A DNA stretch of 64,000 nucleotides, taken from positions 381,153 through 445,152 of the forward strand of contig SCFE01000002.1 of NCBI GenBank assembly GCA_004352715.1. Reading direction: 5' to 3'. This DNA comes from Hofstenia miamia. Its lineage: Eukaryota; Xenacoelomorpha; Acoela. A program made the translations under genes and the position numbers. Below are positions 12,877 to 25,503 of the stretch, piece after piece. Every line of letters starts with the position of its first letter. The stretch's first letter is position 1. Below the pieces are notes generated by a model that made no database searches, had not been told where the DNA came from, and was given only the letters and a program-made list of their open reading frames with translations.

Positions 12877-14057
12877 CTGGTAGTAATAATTGTATTAATA
12901 CCTGTATCAAATACATGTGTGACTATATGCGTCAATGGATGAGTGATTTTATGTGTTAAAGAAGACAATGTCTCCACTTGAAAAAGAACGGAGAAGATGC
13001 CTTTTTCCAAGCAAATATTTATAAAATACTACAGAAAAGTGCTACAAGCTTTCAAATTTTGTTGTAAACCGCATGCCATAAGTGAAAGAATTTATGTAGA
13101 TTGAACACAATTCTTTAAATTTATTTTATAATCAATAATATGGAATTTATCATTTGGAGTAGCATACGTTAAAAGTTACGACGTAGAAAGGATATATATA
13201 TATATATATATATTCTACTATGCTAGTAAGCTTTTCATCTCTGTAAGCCGAGAATGGAGAATCCATTACCCGTAACCATATGAATAAATAAATAATATGA
13301 TTGAAGATTAAGCACAACGTTTATCTTGGAGTTTGATTAGAAAGTTTAAACAAAATATAATTTTCGCGAAAATTGAAAATGTATTAAAATGTAGCTGCTG
13401 ACAGTTTTTGGTGATAACGGATCTTCACTGAATATAAGTATGCTGGCGATTTCTCTAGTTGTAGCAAAAGCGTCTATTCAGAGCTTTCAAGCTTACTTAA
13501 TAAATATAAAGCGGTGTGCTCAGCTGAAATCTATGAACAATTTATAAAAATAGTCAAATATGCTAATTGCCGAGTACTGTAGACCAGGGTATTTAATCCA
13601 TCTGTTCATTAACTCCCTACCACTTTTCAGGCCTACAATAGTATGTTTTGGTCCAATAAGCTAATCTCAACGTGAACTTTACTACAATAGTATTTTTCAC
13701 ATGATAAAAAATTTCTACGTCAAAACCGAGTTTGAAACTGTTGTCATAGGAAGTCCAACAAAAAAAATTACCAACATTACTGTATTAGAAACTTAAGATT
13801 AGAGAATTACTTCTTAGCAACATTTTCCAATTTGCAAAAGAAACAATGCGATTGGCTACTTCCTTCTATCTATTTGGTTTTAAGTAGAAATTTTGTTCAT
13901 CCTGAAATAGCATTCATCAATAATCCCACATTGAACGACAAGAAAAAGAGACAAACATGATCTTATGCAGTGAGTTATTACATTGTTTGTTCTTTTGTGA
14001 CTGCGATGCATGCCATTTTTGTTGACGGCGGCGTGGAGCTCTACAATTAATAAAATG

Positions 14058-14099
<42 letters not shown>

Positions 14100-14805
14100 G
14101 CTACTTTTTAATCTGCAAAATATATACAGTGCTCTCTCTAAAACCAACAAATTCAAACAACTGCATGCTTCTAATTTTAGCCTGAATTTAATAAAATTCA
14201 AAATCCACAATTCCCAACACGTAGGAAAGTATATTTATATTGGGCTTATAGATAAAGTAAGAGGTTAGACCCGACTACGCTTACTAGACGAAAACCTTTC
14301 AAAAATCAGCAAGGTGAGCAGTGTCTATGAAATTTATCATATTTCCTTAACCGAAATTATAATTTAACAAATTTAATATGTAATTTGCAAACAAATGCAT
14401 TAAATGAAGAAACGTTTGCAAGCTGTTTCAAATTATAATATATATCATAATCAAACATGTCATTAGAATTAAATCCTAAATAATTATCTAAGTGCACAAT
14501 CTGTTAACCGAAAAACAATAAACCGTTAAATTAGTTTTCCTGCCAATGCCATATTCTGAAGATTCTAAATTAATTAACACACTATTATTGTAAAGTAAAA
14601 AGCTATTGTCTAGATGTATTCATGAAAAATGACTTCACAAATATGTGCAATTATGTGTGGAAATTACACTTCTATATATAAAAATATTTAGATCCCTGAC
14701 TTATGCAGAAGTAAGTAAAACTAGTTGCAACTAAAACAAGAAACCATATACCCCCACATTTAATATAATAATGCTCCCCCCCCCCCATTATTCCATTGTG
14801 GCCAG
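12877..14805. other. No gene recognised; two (AT)n tracts
   Basis: Microsatellites lie at about 13192-13213 and 14061-14096, and a run of 12 C lies near 14775. No coding region is recognisable; the frame at 13917-14210 is carried by the microsatellite. Confidence 0.5.
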
Positions 14806-15217
14806 AATCGTTATTTGCCAACACTCCTGACAACAGGGTGATATCTAAAGCTTTTACGTAAAATTGGTGAGCAGTTTTACCAGACCTATCACCACTCGAC
14901 TACTACCTCTGAGCAACAGTTAATGCCAGAGTGTATTCCACCTTCCAACCGCGCAAATTAGATGAATTGAAGAAACGCATTTCAAAGGTGCTGGAAGACA
15001 TTGATCAGGAAGAGTTAAGAAGATCTGTTCTGCATTTGCCAGGCCGTATAGAAAATGTTATAGAGACTTGAGGCGAAGAAGGAACAATTAATCTGTAATG
15101 GTTATTCAACCTCCTGCTGTAGACATCAATTTATGTTAACATATATTCACTATACTTTGTTTTTTGTATCCATATTTTTAATTTTAAAAGCTGTGTGACT
15201 TCTGGGACATACTGTAG
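14806..15217 (+). pseudogene. Tc1/mariner-type transposase, C-terminal remnant
   Basis: Frame 3 from about 14806 shows the end of a Tc1/mariner (IS630-like) transposase: NRVIS, then PDLSPLDYYL around the third catalytic Asp, then VYSTFQPRKLDELKKRI and a helical tail ending at TGA 15069-15071. Three in-frame stops interrupt it: a TAA, a TGA, and another TGA where the family usually has Trp after DYYL. The N-terminal half with the first two Asp residues is absent. Downstream, near 15197-15217, the string ACTTCTGGGACATACTGTA looks like the outer terminal repeat of this class. The element is dead and truncated on its left side. Confidence 0.72.
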
Positions 15218-16086
15218 ATAATTAAAATATTAAGCAGTTGATGTGGAAAAAACCAATGTTAATTATTAAGTTTAATATTAGGGCAAACGATGATTAAAAA
15301 TTATATCCAAACCATAACAAATCTGTGTATTTCTACAACACAAAAAGTTACAGATTTTGAAATTAAATACTTTTAGATTAGTAATGTTGTTGACTGCTTG
15401 CTTTCTTTTATAGTATTTTTGTGTAGAACCAATATTGCATAAAAAGAACTGTAATTCCATCCAGAACGAACATATTAAGATTAAATTAGAGCTTTGTAGC
15501 TAAGCTCTTTTATAGAAATCCAAAGAATATTTTGAAAAACTTTGTCTCTTATATATATATATCAGTATAGAAAACTATGCCTATTATCGCTCCACATTTT
15601 TATTTCAGTAATATGTTAATTGAACTATGCTAATAGAAATAAACAAGTATTAACAGTGTATTTTGATATTAAATGAACCATGTATAAAAAATTTTGAAAA
15701 ACTGTAGAATTTTGAATCAATGAGAACTTATTTAATATAATAGGCGAAATTATTGCATTGCAAATATATTTATTGCATAAAATGAGTGAATTAACAACTA
15801 CAAAGAAAGAATAACACCACGTGTGGTTATATTTGAATTCGGGAAAATATTTCCCAATCTTTTAGTTACATTAATGGTTAAAACTAGAGACCTGCGGGTC
15901 GGGAAATTTGTGCTTCGGGTCGAATTGAGTCATATCAGTATTTTTTAAAACGGAATCGGATTTCTAATTTCGAGTCTTGTCTTCGCACATAGACCTATCA
16001 ATATAATTGCAAAGTCACTATTAAATAATCAACTGTTTTTCAAGAACGAATAATTATATTCTAGCAGTTATATTTGTAATTATTGT
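15218..16086. other. No gene recognised
   Basis: AT-rich sequence. Around 15890-15935 there is a CGGGTCGGG-rich patch resembling the interior of the small element at 43156-43380, but no ends were found. Confidence 0.45.
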
Positions 16087-18480
16087 GTGTATTATAGATA
16101 TAGCATTAAGCAATCAATGCAGACATTAAGGAAAGAAATATCTGTCAAATACCACTTGAATGAAGTGTATAAAATTTTACCAAAGACCAAGTGCATGTGG
16201 TTATCAAAAGCATCGGAAAGAACATCTGATAGAGTTCATGTTTCTGGAAAGAACATTGAATTCGTATCAGAGTTTAAGTACTTAGGCTCGATGATCAGCA
16301 CTGCTGGGACAGCCCTCTCTGAAGCAAGACATCGGTGTAAAAATGTACTTGGCAAGATCATACGTTATCGGCGAGTAGCACGTCAGAATGGGCTTGGCAA
16401 AGCACTCTCCTTCTTACTCCTACGAGGCGTGATGGTACCCACACTAACGTACGCGTGTGAAACCTGGGCAGAATCTTGTAGGGAACTTGAGATGCTTGAG
16501 GCTTCCATGAATACCTGGAGTCTCCTTATGGGAAAAGCTCACAAAGGAACAAGTGCATGGACTCATGCCTTTCCAACAAGTGCGCACTATAATAGCACGT
16601 AAGCGCTTACTCTTTGTAAGCAAGATGCTAGCGCACAGGAATAGCATAGATAGTGGTGAGTTCCTAGAGCTTAGTATGACAAAAGCATCAATTGTNCTTG
16701 GCAAAGCACTCTCCTTCTTACTCCTACGAGGCGTGATGGTACCCACACTAACGTACGCGTGTGAAACCTGGGCAGAATCTTGTAGGGAACTTGAGATGCT
16801 TGAGGCTTCCATGAACACCTGTAAAAGGGTTTTTTGTGGAGTCTCCTTATGGGAAAAGCTCACAAAGGAACAAGTGCATGGACTCATGCCTTTCCAACAA
16901 GTGCGCACTATAATAGCACGTAAACGCTTACTTTTTGTAAGCAAGATGCTGGCGCACAGGGAAAACATAGATAGTGGCGAGTTCCTAGAGCTTAAAATGA
17001 CAAAAGCATCAATTGTTCCTGAAGGAAATGGCCACGTTGTCAGTGCACGCAAGAGTCAGTGTTGGGAGAAACGGCTTGTATTAGATGTGCAGTGGTTAAT
17101 GGATGTTACTCTGGGGGAGTCTCAGCTGTTTTCCACTTTGACCACATCGTGCTCTCATTCTAAGAACGCGAGAGNNNNNNNNNNNNNNNNNNNNNNNNNN
17201 NNNNNNNNNNNNNNNNNNNNNNNNNNNNNNNNNNNNNNNNNNNNNNNNNNNNNNNNNNNNNNNNNNNNNNNNNNNNNNNNNNNNNNNNNNNNNNNNNNNN
17301 NNNNNNNNNNNNNNNNNNNNNNNNNNNNNNNNNNNNNNNNNNNNNNNNNNNNNNNNNNNNNNNNNNNNNNNNNNNNNNNNNNNNNNNNNNNNNNNNNNNN
17401 NNNNNNNNNNNNNNNNNNNNNNNNNNNNNNNNNNNNNNNNNNNNNNNNNNNNNNNNNNNNNNNNNNNNNNNNNNNNNNNNNNNNNNNNNNNNNNNNNNNN
17501 NNNNNNNNNNNNNNNNNNNNNNNNNNNNNNNNNNNNNNNNNNNNNNNNNNNNNNNNNNNNNNNNNNNNNNNNNNNNNNNNNNNNNNNNNNNNNNNNNNNN
17601 NNNNNNNNNNNNNNNNNNNNNNNNNNNNNNNNNNNNNNNNNNNNNNNNNNNNNNNNNNNNNNNNNNNNNNNNNNNNNNNNNNNNNNNNNNNNNNNNNNNN
17701 NNNNNNNNNNNNNNNNNNNNNNNNNNNNNNNNNNNNNNNNNNNNNNNNNNNNNNNNNNNNNNNNNNNNNNNNNNNNNNNNNNNNNNNNNNNNNNNNNNNN
17801 NNNNNNNNNNNNNNNNNNNNNNNNNNNNNNNNNNNNNNNNNNNNNNNNNNNNNNNNNNNNNNNNNNNNNNNNNNNNNNNNNNNNNNNNNNNNNNNNNNNN
17901 NNNNNNNNNNNNNNNNNNNNNNNNNNNNNNNNNNNNNNNNNNNNNNNNNNNNNNNNNNNNNNNNNNNNNNNNNNNNNNNNNNNNNNNNNNNNNNNNNNNN
18001 NNNNNNNNNNNNNNNNNNNNNNNNNNNNNNNNNNNNNNNNNNNNNNNNNNNNNNNNNNNNNNNNNNNNNNNNNNNNNNNNNNNNNNNNNNNNNNNNNNNN
18101 NNNNNNNNNNNNNNNNNNNNNNNNNNNNNNNNNNNNNNNNNNNNNNNNNNNNNNNNNNNNNNNNNNNNNNNNNNACGAGACACCTTAGGTGCACGGAGTG
18201 TGCGCGTATGTTTTCTGCCCAAAAGGCGTTAAATCGCCACGTCAGAAATGACCATACGCAGATCTCCACAAGTAGAGCGGATGCTAATTGCTGGAAGTGT
18301 GAAGCGAAGGGATGCTACAAGTCGTACAAGAGCAAAGGTTGGTATTTACGGCATATTAAGACCTGTCACCCCAACCTTTGTAATCGAGCATTGATAGGCA
18401 ACGTAGGAAGACACCAGGCTTCCGCCACCAATCTGGGGGCGTTGGAGGGGCCGGTCTGTAGTTCCGCAAGAGTATAAACT
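16087..18480 (+). pseudogene. Non-LTR retrotransposon (LINE) 3' coding part with C2H2 fingers
   Basis: The first frame (16087-16602) carries the post-catalytic RT region typical of LINEs: a KTK..W block, then VHVSGKNIEFVSEFKYLGSM and a helical thumb region with LTYACETW. The catalytic YADD box is not present, so the 5' end is missing. A second copy of the same segment begins at 16697 after a single n (16696) and continues with LLFVSKMLAHRENIDSGEFL to about 17174. After a 1000-N gap, 18176-18477 encodes one clear C2H2 finger (CTECARMFSAQKALNRHVRNDH) and a second, atypical Cys/His finger (C-x4-C then H and H), ending at a stop at 18475-18477. C-terminal zinc fingers are known in several LINE clades and bind nucleic acid. 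Whether both sides of the gap belong to one element is inferred from frame and order. The exact clade is not assigned. Confidence 0.7.
17175..18174. other. Assembly gap (exactly 1000 N)
   Basis: The round size suggests a placeholder rather than a measured length. Confidence 0.97.
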
Positions 18481-20580
18481 ATGGCGCTCTTTGTTACTCG
18501 ATTCCTAGGGCTTCAGGACCAGAACTGGTCGGTACCATCCAGCTCTAAATTTAGGACTGCGTTGGGAGCCCCCACGAAAGTCTAGAAAATGAAACTTTTA
18601 ATATTAAAAAATTTACAACAATTCAATCTGCAGAGAAAAGGTACAAATCAATTCAAAATTCTTGATTGTCGTAACAGTCATTCAGTAGACAAGAGAGTTC
18701 AATCTCAATGATCATGAAATAAATTTTTGGAGAAAGATTTTTCAATAGGAAAATTATGTTATTATTTTTAACTAAGCAAACTACCATGCCTATCCAATAT
18801 CAAATCAACAAAATTCGAGTTGCCTCGACCCCTAGTTAAAATTGCTAGAAATAATTAGAATGGTTTTCAATTTATAAGTCCTTTATTCAATAATATGTTG
18901 TTATTTGATGTATGGATAAATCTTATATGTGAAACAAATCATTATTTTGAAACAGGTTTCGAGAACCCGTTCATGTAAGATTTTATAACACAGACAACAC
19001 TGAGAAAGCATTCAATAAAAATATAAACACTATCTATTAAAGAAATATGGCTTACTTAAAATATGACCAAAACGTCCGCAGAAAGCAAAGGAAATATGAG
19101 GCTATTGGAAATCAACAGTTTATTGGTAAATGTGGTAGAAAACAATATTAATTATTGTCTATAACCTTAATTACTATTAATGTAATGAAGTTTATAATTA
19201 TTATTTTAAATCCATTAGTTACTCTTTCAACGTATTACTAAACAAAGAACCGATACTACCAACCTATTGAATTTTTTCCAATAAAAAATTAGGAAGAATT
19301 TTAATGCTGCTTTAAATACGAATAAGCACACCTCGAAATACTAACACACTCCATTAATAACAACATTGATAACCTGGTTTGGACGTATTTTATGTAGGCT
19401 ATGTGTATACACTAATGTACACATGCAAGTAAAAGATAAATGTAAGGATAGGATTGTAACATGTTGTAATTTAATTTAAAAAATATTTTCTATTTTAATA
19501 CAAATTATAACCTTCTTAGACTGTCTATCATTAGAATTTAAATTACGTTCTCTGGCAACAATGCAATTTGTCTAATGAAATTATTTAATGTTTATTAACA
19601 TACAAAAAGTAAGAAAATAAAAAACTATAGAGATTGATTGATATTTAAGTTACATCGAATAATTAATGTCATTGAAAACAACTTCGGAAAAATTTCTTAT
19701 TTAAAATTGAAAGTATGAAAAAGTAAGTCTGCCTGATCCAAATAGAGCAGTCAATTATTAAAAAAATGAATTTTGATTAAACTTTACAAAAATATTCACA
19801 TAAACTTTAACTGCGGTAGAAAATGAAACGTCTATTCATTCAAGAATGACAATATGTTCTGTGCAATTTGATACCATACAATTTGACGGAAACAAATATC
19901 AGTTGGATATATACATATACGCAATCACAAATTTATATTGGTCGCTTAAGAAGCAAATAAAGCATGCTATAAATACACAAATATGTTATAAATGCAATTA
20001 AGGACCCCAGTGTCAATAATGAAATATAACTGACGATCTTCAACTAAAGCAAGATCTGTGTTCCAGTCGATTTCAAATTGTATTTGCATAGGATAGCCTA
20101 AAGAACGAAGACAATAGATTCGTTAATCTTCACAAAAAATCTGATAAATTATAACACATTTAATAGAAAATCAATATTGTTTCAACTTGAATTCATACTC
20201 TAACCCTCTGAACACTATGTTATTGATTTTATGATAAGCGCTAACATCTCAATCACTACAATCAAAATATATTAATATAAATTGTTTAAGCACATTGGTA
20301 AATACTAATAAAACCACAGCCTTAAAACTATCTGAATCAATATAAAGTAATATAGAAAAAAGCTCAATAGATATTGGGTAACAATGAAAATCCATAAAAC
20401 CTAATTGGGATGGAAAGCTATCTAAATCTAGAACGGAATACCAAACATTACAAATTTTATTGCATTTAATTTTGAAATATACAGAAAATAACTGATTGAA
20501 TTTGATTCTAAACATCATTTTGATATTATTTCAATGAAATATAATTATTTTACAAACACTAGGCGTCCACTAATCATTAC
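18481..20580. other. LINE 3' flank then gene-free AT-rich DNA
   Basis: 18481 to about 18590 is GC-richer and is probably the LINE 3' untranslated part. Beyond it nothing recognisable was found; the frame at 20249-20518 shows no domain. Confidence 0.45.
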
Positions 20581-21004
20581 ATTTAAAAACCCAGGCAACA
20601 TTAGATTGGTCATAAACATATCTGTCTAATTATTAGAAAATGTTATTTAAGCATTTTGGTAAAAATTGTACAATTTTGTTCCTAGTATTTGTTAGTTGCA
20701 TGCATTTGATGTTAAGCAGCAATATCAATGAAAATTCTCAGATTTCCATTGAATGTCAATATCTTTACCATTGCCTCATATATACTCAAATGTGTAATTC
20801 ATATGCATTATTTACAAACATGCAGATATTTTTGCATGAAGTATACTAGTTGCAAATGCATGCAAAAATATTATTCTTATGATCATCCTAATTGTTGCAT
20901 CAAATTTCAATTAAGTCCCATTCCCAGGATAATGGTGATGAGAGGATAGGAGGAAATATGTCAAACAATCCCCCCTGGAATGGATAAGAGATTTCTTTAT
21001 CATT

Positions 21005-21405
21005 TTAAGTTGCAGTTCACTTACTGTCAAGAACTACACTAGCATAGGTCATGATAAGAAACTGCATCACTTCAATGAGAAGGGCAAACATTTTCTATCC
21101 TCAATCAGGTTTAGTGTTTCTGTTAAAAGTTCCATTTTTTTCAATAGCTCAGTGATGTAATTGGGTTGAATAAGCTCAACTCAATCTCTGAGTTNNNNNN
21201 NNNNNNNNNNNNNNNTTAAGTTGCAGTTCACTTACTGTCAAGAACTACACTAGCATAGGTCATGATAAGAAACTGCATCACTTCAATGAGAAGGGCAAAC
21301 ATTTTCTATCCTCAATCAGGTTTAGTGTTTCTGTTAAAAGTTCCATTTTTTTCAATAGCTCAGTGATGTAATTGGGTTGAATAAGCTCAACTCAATCTCT
21401 GAGTT
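21005..21405. repeat. 190-bp perfect direct repeat around a 21-N gap
   Basis: 21005-21194 and 21216-21405 appear identical and are separated only by 21 N. This is the pattern of two overlapping contig ends placed side by side, so the repeat is probably an assembly artefact. Confidence 0.9.
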
Positions 21406-22380
21406 GCATCAAATTTTTTGCTAAGTTTTTTTGTTGGGATGAGTCAACTAATGTAAACACATTAAACAGATATAAATTTGTTTTATAGTAGTGTGGGTCA
21501 TGATTATGTTATTGATGGTGAATTGGTGAATTGCATAGATTTCAACATAAAATATATATTTTTCAGTAAATCATATTTGTTATTACTTTATAAATTAACA
21601 TAAAGCAGAAATTATAATTGGGGCAGATTTTGGCACAACATTGGATTGGATTGGATTAATCCTAATAATAACTCATTATTACTTAGATTGGGTTGAGCTA
21701 AGTCAATTAATGTTACCCTATTTGCAAGCCAGGCATATTTGCGATGAGCATATCCTGACCCTATGGGGCTCAGCTTTTGTGCATGCTTTAATGAAATTAA
21801 CATTCTTTGGAATGCTTAAGAAACCTTTTATATTTATTGCAGCACCATATAACCCTATAAAGTTCTTCAGTGTGAAACTTCAGCATTGTGTGATGTGATC
21901 ACACCCCCATGATCACATGGCGCCTATTCCAGAACAGCATTACAAAAAAATTACATCATAAAACAATGAATTTGTAATTTTATTAATAACTATATATCAG
22001 TTCTAAAAGTAGTAAGTAGTGAAGTGGGCCAAAATTTAAAATAATAAATGTTATAAATAGAAATGATTTTACATGGAAATGTATAGCACTTCAGAAATCA
22101 TGAAATAGTTAGAAGAGATTGGCTAGGAAAATCAGCATTGATTACCCACCTAATCAATATCATTACAGCACTTTGCTTTGTTATTAGCAGTTCATGCTAC
22201 TATATTTGTATAATACAGTTGAGAGTGGGTGTAATTCTAGACTATTTTAGTGACTGAAGCAGTTGGTAGCAATAAACCAGACAAGCTCACACTTTGTCAT
22301 GCACACAACTCACAGCCTTGGTTGAATGTGTTTATGAGTCTACTAATGCATCAATGCTAGACAGAAGCTGTTGAACATCT
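21406..22380. other. No gene recognised
   Basis: CpG-poor unique-looking sequence with TTGGA repeats near 21645. Frames near 21612-21898 show no domain. Confidence 0.4.
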
Positions 22381-23162
22381 CAGATAACAATTTAAGGGCT
22401 AAACAACATTGTTTGGGTTGTTATGTGGTAGTTTTATGTCAAAAACAACATTATTTTAACGTTGAAATGGTACCATTTCATTGGTCAAAACAACATTGCT
22501 TCAAAAAACTCACATTAGTTGCTTTTTGGTTGTTTTTTAATGAATGAAACAGCAACATTTTGAGGTTGTAACAACATTGTTTTATGTTGTCACATGATTG
22601 TTTTAACATTACTTTTACATGCAAAATAAAACTTAATATTTCTAAGCTGTTCAAACTATTGTGTTTAAACAAACACAAGCCCAACAAAGGGCATATTCAA
22701 TACAATCATTTATTAAAAATTTAAATGAATGTCTTGTATATAAATGATAACAATGAGTATAAAAATCTGCCAAATTTAACAAAAATTTAAAAATCTAAAA
22801 TTTAGCACCATTTTGAAATAGTACTTTCTTAAGTCATGAAAAATCTCTTCAGCTCAATATTAAATTATGTTATTTAACAGTCAATATCAAGGTGTCCAAA
22901 TATTCATGAATAAATTATTTTGAAAATTCACTTATCTGGTATATTATAATTTTCACAAAATAAAAATTTCAAAAAAGGTTTTGCAAATCCCTTTTTTATA
23001 AAAGGAACTAGTAATAAAAATAACAAAATGAGTTTTATTTGCAAGCATCTGCTCACTGATTATTTTTTACTAACATTGTTATTATGATGTTGGTTGTTGC
23101 AGCAACAACCAAAAGTATGAAACAACTAGAAACAACATAAAAACAACCAAAATTGTTATCTG
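22381..23162. mobile_element. 782-bp element with 13-bp perfect TIRs
   Basis: The ends CAGATAACAATTT (22381-22393) and AAATTGTTATCTG (23150-23162) are perfect inverses. The interior near both ends is rich in a short word, AACAACATT or its inverse (22400-22600 and 23090-23150), forming many small hairpins, including GTTGTTGCAGCAACAAC. No target duplication could be fixed and no transposase is encoded. I read it as a non-autonomous DNA transposon of unassigned superfamily. Confidence 0.6.
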
Positions 23163-23340
23163 GGATGGGCAATAGTTTACTAATGCTTACGTCCAACAAG
23201 AAACATAGTTTCTTAGTCAGCCTTAATAATGGCTGCATATGGTTAGGTGAGAAATTTAGTTACTATATTTAAGTCCATTTATCTTTAAAATGCTTCTCAT
23301 TACCAATTAAATTAAGCTGAGATGATTAATTATATATTAG

Positions 23341-24230
23341 TGTAGAATCACTGGGGTGTGATTCTAGTGAACTCAAAGAGAATACAGTTCAAACTATTTC
23401 TATTTACAAAATGCTTTGGTCTTTATATACAATGTTATTTACAATATGTACAAATATTACAACTACCATTCACTAACAAGAAAAGTGCAAGGTCTGGCTG
23501 ATAAATAGTAACAACTACTAGTGATGCTACACACCACCCCAGGCCAGACTCAGCAACTTTTGGTTGTGTGCCCAATGGAGGAGGATTTGGTCCAAAAGGA
23601 TCCATTTGAAAGCTCTTCACTCAAACATGCANNNNNNNNNNNNNNNNNNNNNNNNNNNNNNNNNNNNNNNNNNNNNNNNNNNNNNNNNNNNNNNNNNNNN
23701 NNNNNNNNNNNNNNNNNNNNNNNNNNNNNNNNNNNNNNNNNNNNNNNNNNNNNNNNNNNNNNNNNNNNNNNNNNNNNNNNNNNNNNNNNNNNNNNNNNNN
23801 NNNNNNNNNNNNNNNNNNNNNNNNNNNNNNNNNNNNNNNNNNNNNNNNNNNNNNNNNNNNNNNNNNNNNNNNNNNNNNNNNNNNNNNNNNNNNNNNNNNN
23901 NNNNNNNNNNNNNNCAAGCTCCTTACTCAAACATGCAAAAACTAAGGTGTAGGCTTGGCTGAATCCTATTGATTGGGTTAATCTTGCAGAGAGGCATTGG
24001 AATGTTCTGCATCACATCAGTGTCCTGTCATGGTCGCCATGTAGAATCACTGGGGTGTGATTCTAGTGAACTCCAAGAGAATACAGTTCAAACTATTTCT
24101 ATTTACAAAATGCTTTGGTCTTTATATACAATGTTATTTACAATATGTACAAATATTACAACTACCAGTCACTAACAAGAAAAGCATGAGGTCTGGCCAA
24201 TAAATAGTAACAACTACCAGCAATGCTACA
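23341..24230 (-). mobile_element. TRIM-like miniature LTR retrotransposon
   Basis: Two near-identical 191-bp LTRs (23341-23531 and 24040-24230) start TGTAG and end CTACA. They are flanked by TTAG at 23337-23340 and 24231-24234, a 4-bp target duplication (5 bp if one terminal base is reassigned). On the minus strand the interior begins TGGCGACCATGACAGGACAC directly after the LTR, a primer-binding site starting TGG. The G-rich GGCCTGGGGTGGTG before the other LTR is a plausible polypurine tract. Total length is under 900 bp including a 283-N gap, and no gag or pol was seen. The primer site shares TGGCGACC with the gypsy array at 27279, so that family may have supplied proteins in trans. Confidence 0.8.
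23632..23914. other. Assembly gap (283 N)
   Basis: Gap inside the TRIM-like element. A similar word (CTCAAACATGCA) on both sides suggests internal repeats caused the break. Confidence 0.95.
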
Positions 24231-24739
24231 TTAGAATCAAACAATGTGATTTAGCTGTTACAATCAGTTTACTTTTTTACTACATGGACAGGATTTGATT
24301 TAAATTTTTGTACCTTCAGATATTAAGTAATACACATAGTTATGCCTTGGATAATCTCAACAACAAAAATATTTATGTAGGCTGTGAACTGGGTCAGGCC
24401 AAAAGTTAATGAACTGCTTGCTGAACTAATCTTGCAAAAGTGTATTTTAATTATTTTAGTATTTGAGAAATATGGAGAGAAAGATAAAACCAATGGACCA
24501 GCTGTGATCCATGCCCCTTAAAGCAGATTAATTGCTAACAAAGACTAGTCTAGTAGTTTAAAGACAGTTAGGTTATCAAAATAAACCTTAATATAGCATC
24601 TATCAAATTTCATTAAAAATATAAACTATAATAAAAAATGCATGAAAGTATGTAATAATATATTGTAATGAATTAAAAATAGTTATTCAAAATAAATTAT
24701 TAAACATTTCAGATCATGAAAAATATAAAAAAGAAAAAT

Positions 24740-25430
24740 TTTCAGGATGGAATTGGGAGAACTAGAAGAAAAGATTGAAATTTCTAGATGATGCTATTGA
24801 GTCAAAGAAATTAGACACTTTCTAATATGGAAATGCAAAGCACTCTGGGTGATGACAATGCTTCCAGTGAAAAAACACCTTCAGAAAATATTCAACATAT
24901 AACTGCTGAGGGGTGATGTTCTTGTTGAAAAAATTACAACAAGAACACAAGAAGATTGGCATTGTGGTAATGATAACTTTCTTGCAACTACAAATGAACC
25001 AGCAAAAGAAACTATCATCAATGATATTGGTTTGATCATTAATTCCATAATGTCAAATAATGAATCCATAAGGGCTGTATCAAATCTTTCTGAGCCATCA
25101 AAAAACATTTGTTGCAACACCATTTCAAGCCATTTCATGAATTCCAAACTAAATTTAATCATAACTGTTTTTGTAAATGCATAAAAGAAACATTAAAGTC
25201 ATACCAATGGAGTGTATATAGTAATAATTTGGACAGTTTGTTGTATACATTGAGTTTTTTTGCTAAAAATAAGGAAAACCTGGGAAATCAACCTTTTCAT
25301 GATTGGCATAAGCAGACAGAAAAGTTAAATTCTCATGGTAAAAACTTGTACCATACTGAAGTGATGAAAGTACAAAAAATCTGGTATATATTATATTTTA
25401 TATCCTCTATTTTAATTATGTCTGTTTGTA
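24740..25430 (+). pseudogene. hAT-type transposase, TTF-type zinc-finger N-terminal remnant
   Basis: Frame 25109-25400 reads through FQTKFNH, WSVYSNNLDSLLYTLSFF and FHDWHKQTEKLNSHGKNLYH. This order (W..YS...D, a pair of positions normally Cys in C..C.LF, then F..W....L..H..S..H) matches the TTF-type zinc finger at the start of many hAT transposases. Both expected cysteines appear replaced (LYTLSFF), so the finger cannot fold normally. Upstream, 24900-25100 in another frame looks like an acidic leader, implying a frameshift. The catalytic part is absent; the sequence runs into an (AT)n tract and a single n at 25503. The assignment rests on pattern only. Confidence 0.45.
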
Positions 25431-25465
25431 TGTCATATGAGAATATTGAATGGAAGATATATACA

Positions 25466-25468
<3 letters not shown>

Positions 25469-25502
<34 letters not shown>

Positions 25503-25503
25503 N
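25469..25503. repeat. (AT)n microsatellite ending in a single n
   Basis: The AT tract ends at n (25503), after which gypsy 3'-ORF sequence starts abruptly. The junction may be an assembly join. Confidence 0.85.

Noticed and set aside
17155-18269. Very long frames through N runs (also 5597-5941, 23550-23962, 29839-31113, 63108-63635)
   Set aside because: They consist mainly of N and have no evidence of coding.
22478-22687. 69-codon minus frame inside the TIR element
   Set aside because: Lies in hairpin-rich repeat sequence and shows no transposase motif.
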